Notes under the pieces: model-generated
Seen by the model: the letters and a program-made list of their open reading frames with translations, nothing else
Databases searched by the model: none
Told to the model about the DNA's origin: nothing
Translations under genes and position numbers: made by a program
Assembly (NCBI GenBank): GCA_031271165.1
Contig: JAISWF010000243.1
Span: 1-33,747 of the forward strand
Source: Deltaproteobacteria bacterium
Lineage (GTDB): Bacteria; Desulfobacterota; Desulfarculia; Adiutricales; Adiutricaceae
DNA: 33,747 nt
Reading direction: 5' to 3'
Shown: positions 32,536 to 33,747 of the stretch, in pieces
Numbering within the stretch: position 1 is the stretch's first letter
Layout of the letters: the number at the start of each line of letters is the position of its first letter

Positions 32536-32990
32536 TAAATTTTTTACGACAGACCAAGGCGTCGGTGGCGGTGGAGTTTGCGTTGACTGCCCCTCTGGCC
32601 GTGCTTTTGCTGGCGGCGACCTTGGAGACCACCCGCATCCAGATCGTGAGTATGATTTTGGAACGTTCGGCCTATGATATCGCTTATCAGAGCAAGGTGG
32701 CCATGGGGGAAGGGTTTGAAAATATTGTGGCCTCGGTCGTGGCCAAACGTCTCAATGGTGTTTTTTCCACCTCTGATATCATCGTCACCGCCACAAGTTC
32801 GCCTTATCCCGACGAACTTTTAAGTCAGGACGCAACAATCGGAGCCGGTGCTCAGGGTGATGTGGTCAAGTTGAACCTGAGGGCGGAGATTGGTGTTTTT
32901 AATAAACTAGTCCCCAAGCCATTTAAAATAGTACGTTACATCAATTTTTATTATATTAATGAAATCAATAAAATGGTGGACAATGATTAG
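32532..32990 (+). CDS. tadE: Pseudopilin TadE
   Basis: A 152-residue minor pseudopilin. The N-terminal pattern TKASVAVEFALTAPLAVLLL is the TadE signature, a short basic leader followed by a helix with an early Glu. TadE is processed by TadV and incorporated at the base or tip of the pilus. It overlaps both neighbours. Its last codons, from about 32890, become AT-rich, merging into the composition of tadF. Confidence 0.88.
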   Translation: MINFLRQTKASVAVEFALTAPLAVLLLAATLETTRIQIVSMILERSAYDIAYQSKVAMGEGFENIVASVVAKRLNGVFSTSDIIVTATSSPYPDELLSQDATIGAGAQGDVVKLNLRAEIGVFNKLVPKPFKIVRYINFYYINEINKMVDND

Positions 32991-33561
32991 TTTAGTGTTA
33001 AAAAATAAACAGGCTAGTGTTAGTCTTGAACTGGCATTGATTACTGGTTTTGTAATTTCAATATTATGGTTTAGCGCTGAAGTAGCACAATATTATAGAT
33101 TTGAAAATATTTTTCATTCATCAACGGCAACATTGGCTGATATTTTGGCAAATCAAAAGATAAATGAAGAAAAACCGATTAAAGAAAATCTTGATCTTGT
33201 AGCTCAAAACAATACAGCGCTTTTATTGTTTACTGATATGTTGCAAGGAATGCCAGGACAGTTTAGGTATAATGAAATTTTTCCTGGATTAAAGGTGACT
33301 TATTATGATACAAACGCAATTGATCCTGATACCGATAAACAATACCCACCTGAAAGTTGGTCTTCAGGTGACATAGCGTGTCCATTGAAAGGGGAACCTC
33401 AAAAATTAGAAGAAATTGGGGAAAGATTGAAGACTGCTAATAACGTTGCTAAACTACGTCTGGTTATGGTCGAGGCCTGCGTTCAAACTGTCCCCAGAAA
33501 ATTAGGCTCTCTCTTCTTTCCCGACCGTTATGATAGTTTTTTTGTTAGTTTTATCAAGTAG
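32983..33561 (+). CDS. tadF: Pseudopilin TadF
   Basis: I place the start at the ATG at 32983, inside the end of tadE and preceded by GGTGG; an in-frame ATG at 32959 has no ribosome site. The 192-residue product begins MISLVLKNKQASVSLELALI with the pseudopilin helix to about residue 35, then a polar domain and a C-terminal MVEACVQTVPRKLGSLFFPDR end typical of TadF. Bases 32990-33455 are clearly AT-rich, while the last 100 return to the normal composition of the operon, a mosaic like that of tadG. Confidence 0.85.
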   Translation: MISLVLKNKQASVSLELALITGFVISILWFSAEVAQYYRFENIFHSSTATLADILANQKINEEKPIKENLDLVAQNNTALLLFTDMLQGMPGQFRYNEIFPGLKVTYYDTNAIDPDTDKQYPPESWSSGDIACPLKGEPQKLEEIGERLKTANNVAKLRLVMVEACVQTVPRKLGSLFFPDRYDSFFVSFIK

Positions 33562-33720
33562 GCTTATATGATCAACCGGTAAAAACCCTCACAAACCTGA
33601 ATTCTAAAATTTTTTTGTCAGTAATTTCAAGATGTTAAAAATGATAAAAACGAAAAAATGGACTTTTTACTGGTCGATCTTATATTAGTTAGTTAGATTA
33701 TTTTGTGGGAGTTTTTTTAT
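33562..33720. other. AT-rich spacer after tadF
   Basis: About 160 bases with no convincing terminator, only an A/T run near 33607-33617. TATATT (33681-33686) could be a -10 box, but no -35 fits. Confidence 0.35.
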
Positions 33721-33747
33721 ATGACTGAGAACCAAATTAATACTGTT
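33721..33747 (+). CDS. Start of a gene cut by the window end
   Basis: ATG at 33721 with GGGAG nine bases upstream (33707-33711) opens a frame reading MTENQINTV up to the window edge. Nothing can be said of function. In the classical order tadG would follow tadF, but these first residues do not look like a TadG N-terminus. Confidence 0.45.

Overview
The window looks like chromosome from a Gram-negative, flagellated, probably anaerobic bacterium. An outer-membrane secretin, lipoproteins and a complete Tad pilus locus require a double membrane. Mid-range GC, the TTG starts and the mix of a Cache hybrid kinase, an ECF transporter and a HyuA-like protein would suit a deltaproteobacterial (Desulfobacterota) lineage, but that placement is inference. 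Coding density is low for a bacterium: several spacers of 0.3-1.2 kb hold terminators, hairpins and decayed gene pieces.

Left part (1-6.2 kb): a degenerate repeat array touches the window edge, next to a small AT-rich membrane-protein ORF. Then come a truncated copy of a neighbouring gene, a secreted unknown protein, and a two-gene operon (unknown protein plus HyuA-type hydantoinase/oxoprolinase), all on the minus strand. A spacer with an IS200/IS605-like end follows, then a membrane-anchored alpha/beta hydrolase.

Signalling and motility (6.8-14.2 kb): a sigma-70-type promoter drives a Cache-PAS hybrid histidine kinase, followed by a GAF/HD-GYP protein (c-di-GMP hydrolysis). After a terminator, a sigma-28 promoter precedes a large flagellin and an unknown helical protein that ends at a strong hairpin.

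Regulation and iron (14.2-20.8 kb): an unexplained spacer with a strong plus-strand terminator, a MalT-like LuxR regulator on the minus strand, a Fur-box-like site, a long structured leader, an ECF S/T pair without ATPase, a Flavodoxin_3-type flavodoxin, and a second Fur-box-like site.

Tad island (20.8-33.7 kb): tadG-like vWA protein, about 1.2 kb of gene debris, then flp, tadV, rcpC, rcpA, rcpB, tadZ, tadA, tadB, tadC, tadD, tadE and tadF. This is the classical widespread-colonization-island order, except that tadG lies upstream. The parts plausibly form a surface-lifestyle unit: flagellum, c-di-GMP hydrolase and adhesive Tad pilus, with possible iron control of the vWA tip protein. The most unusual points are the Fur-like box ahead of tadG, the base-composition mosaics inside tadG and tadF, a TadZ without Walker A lysines, an HD-GYP insertion, and the gene graveyard between tadG and flp.
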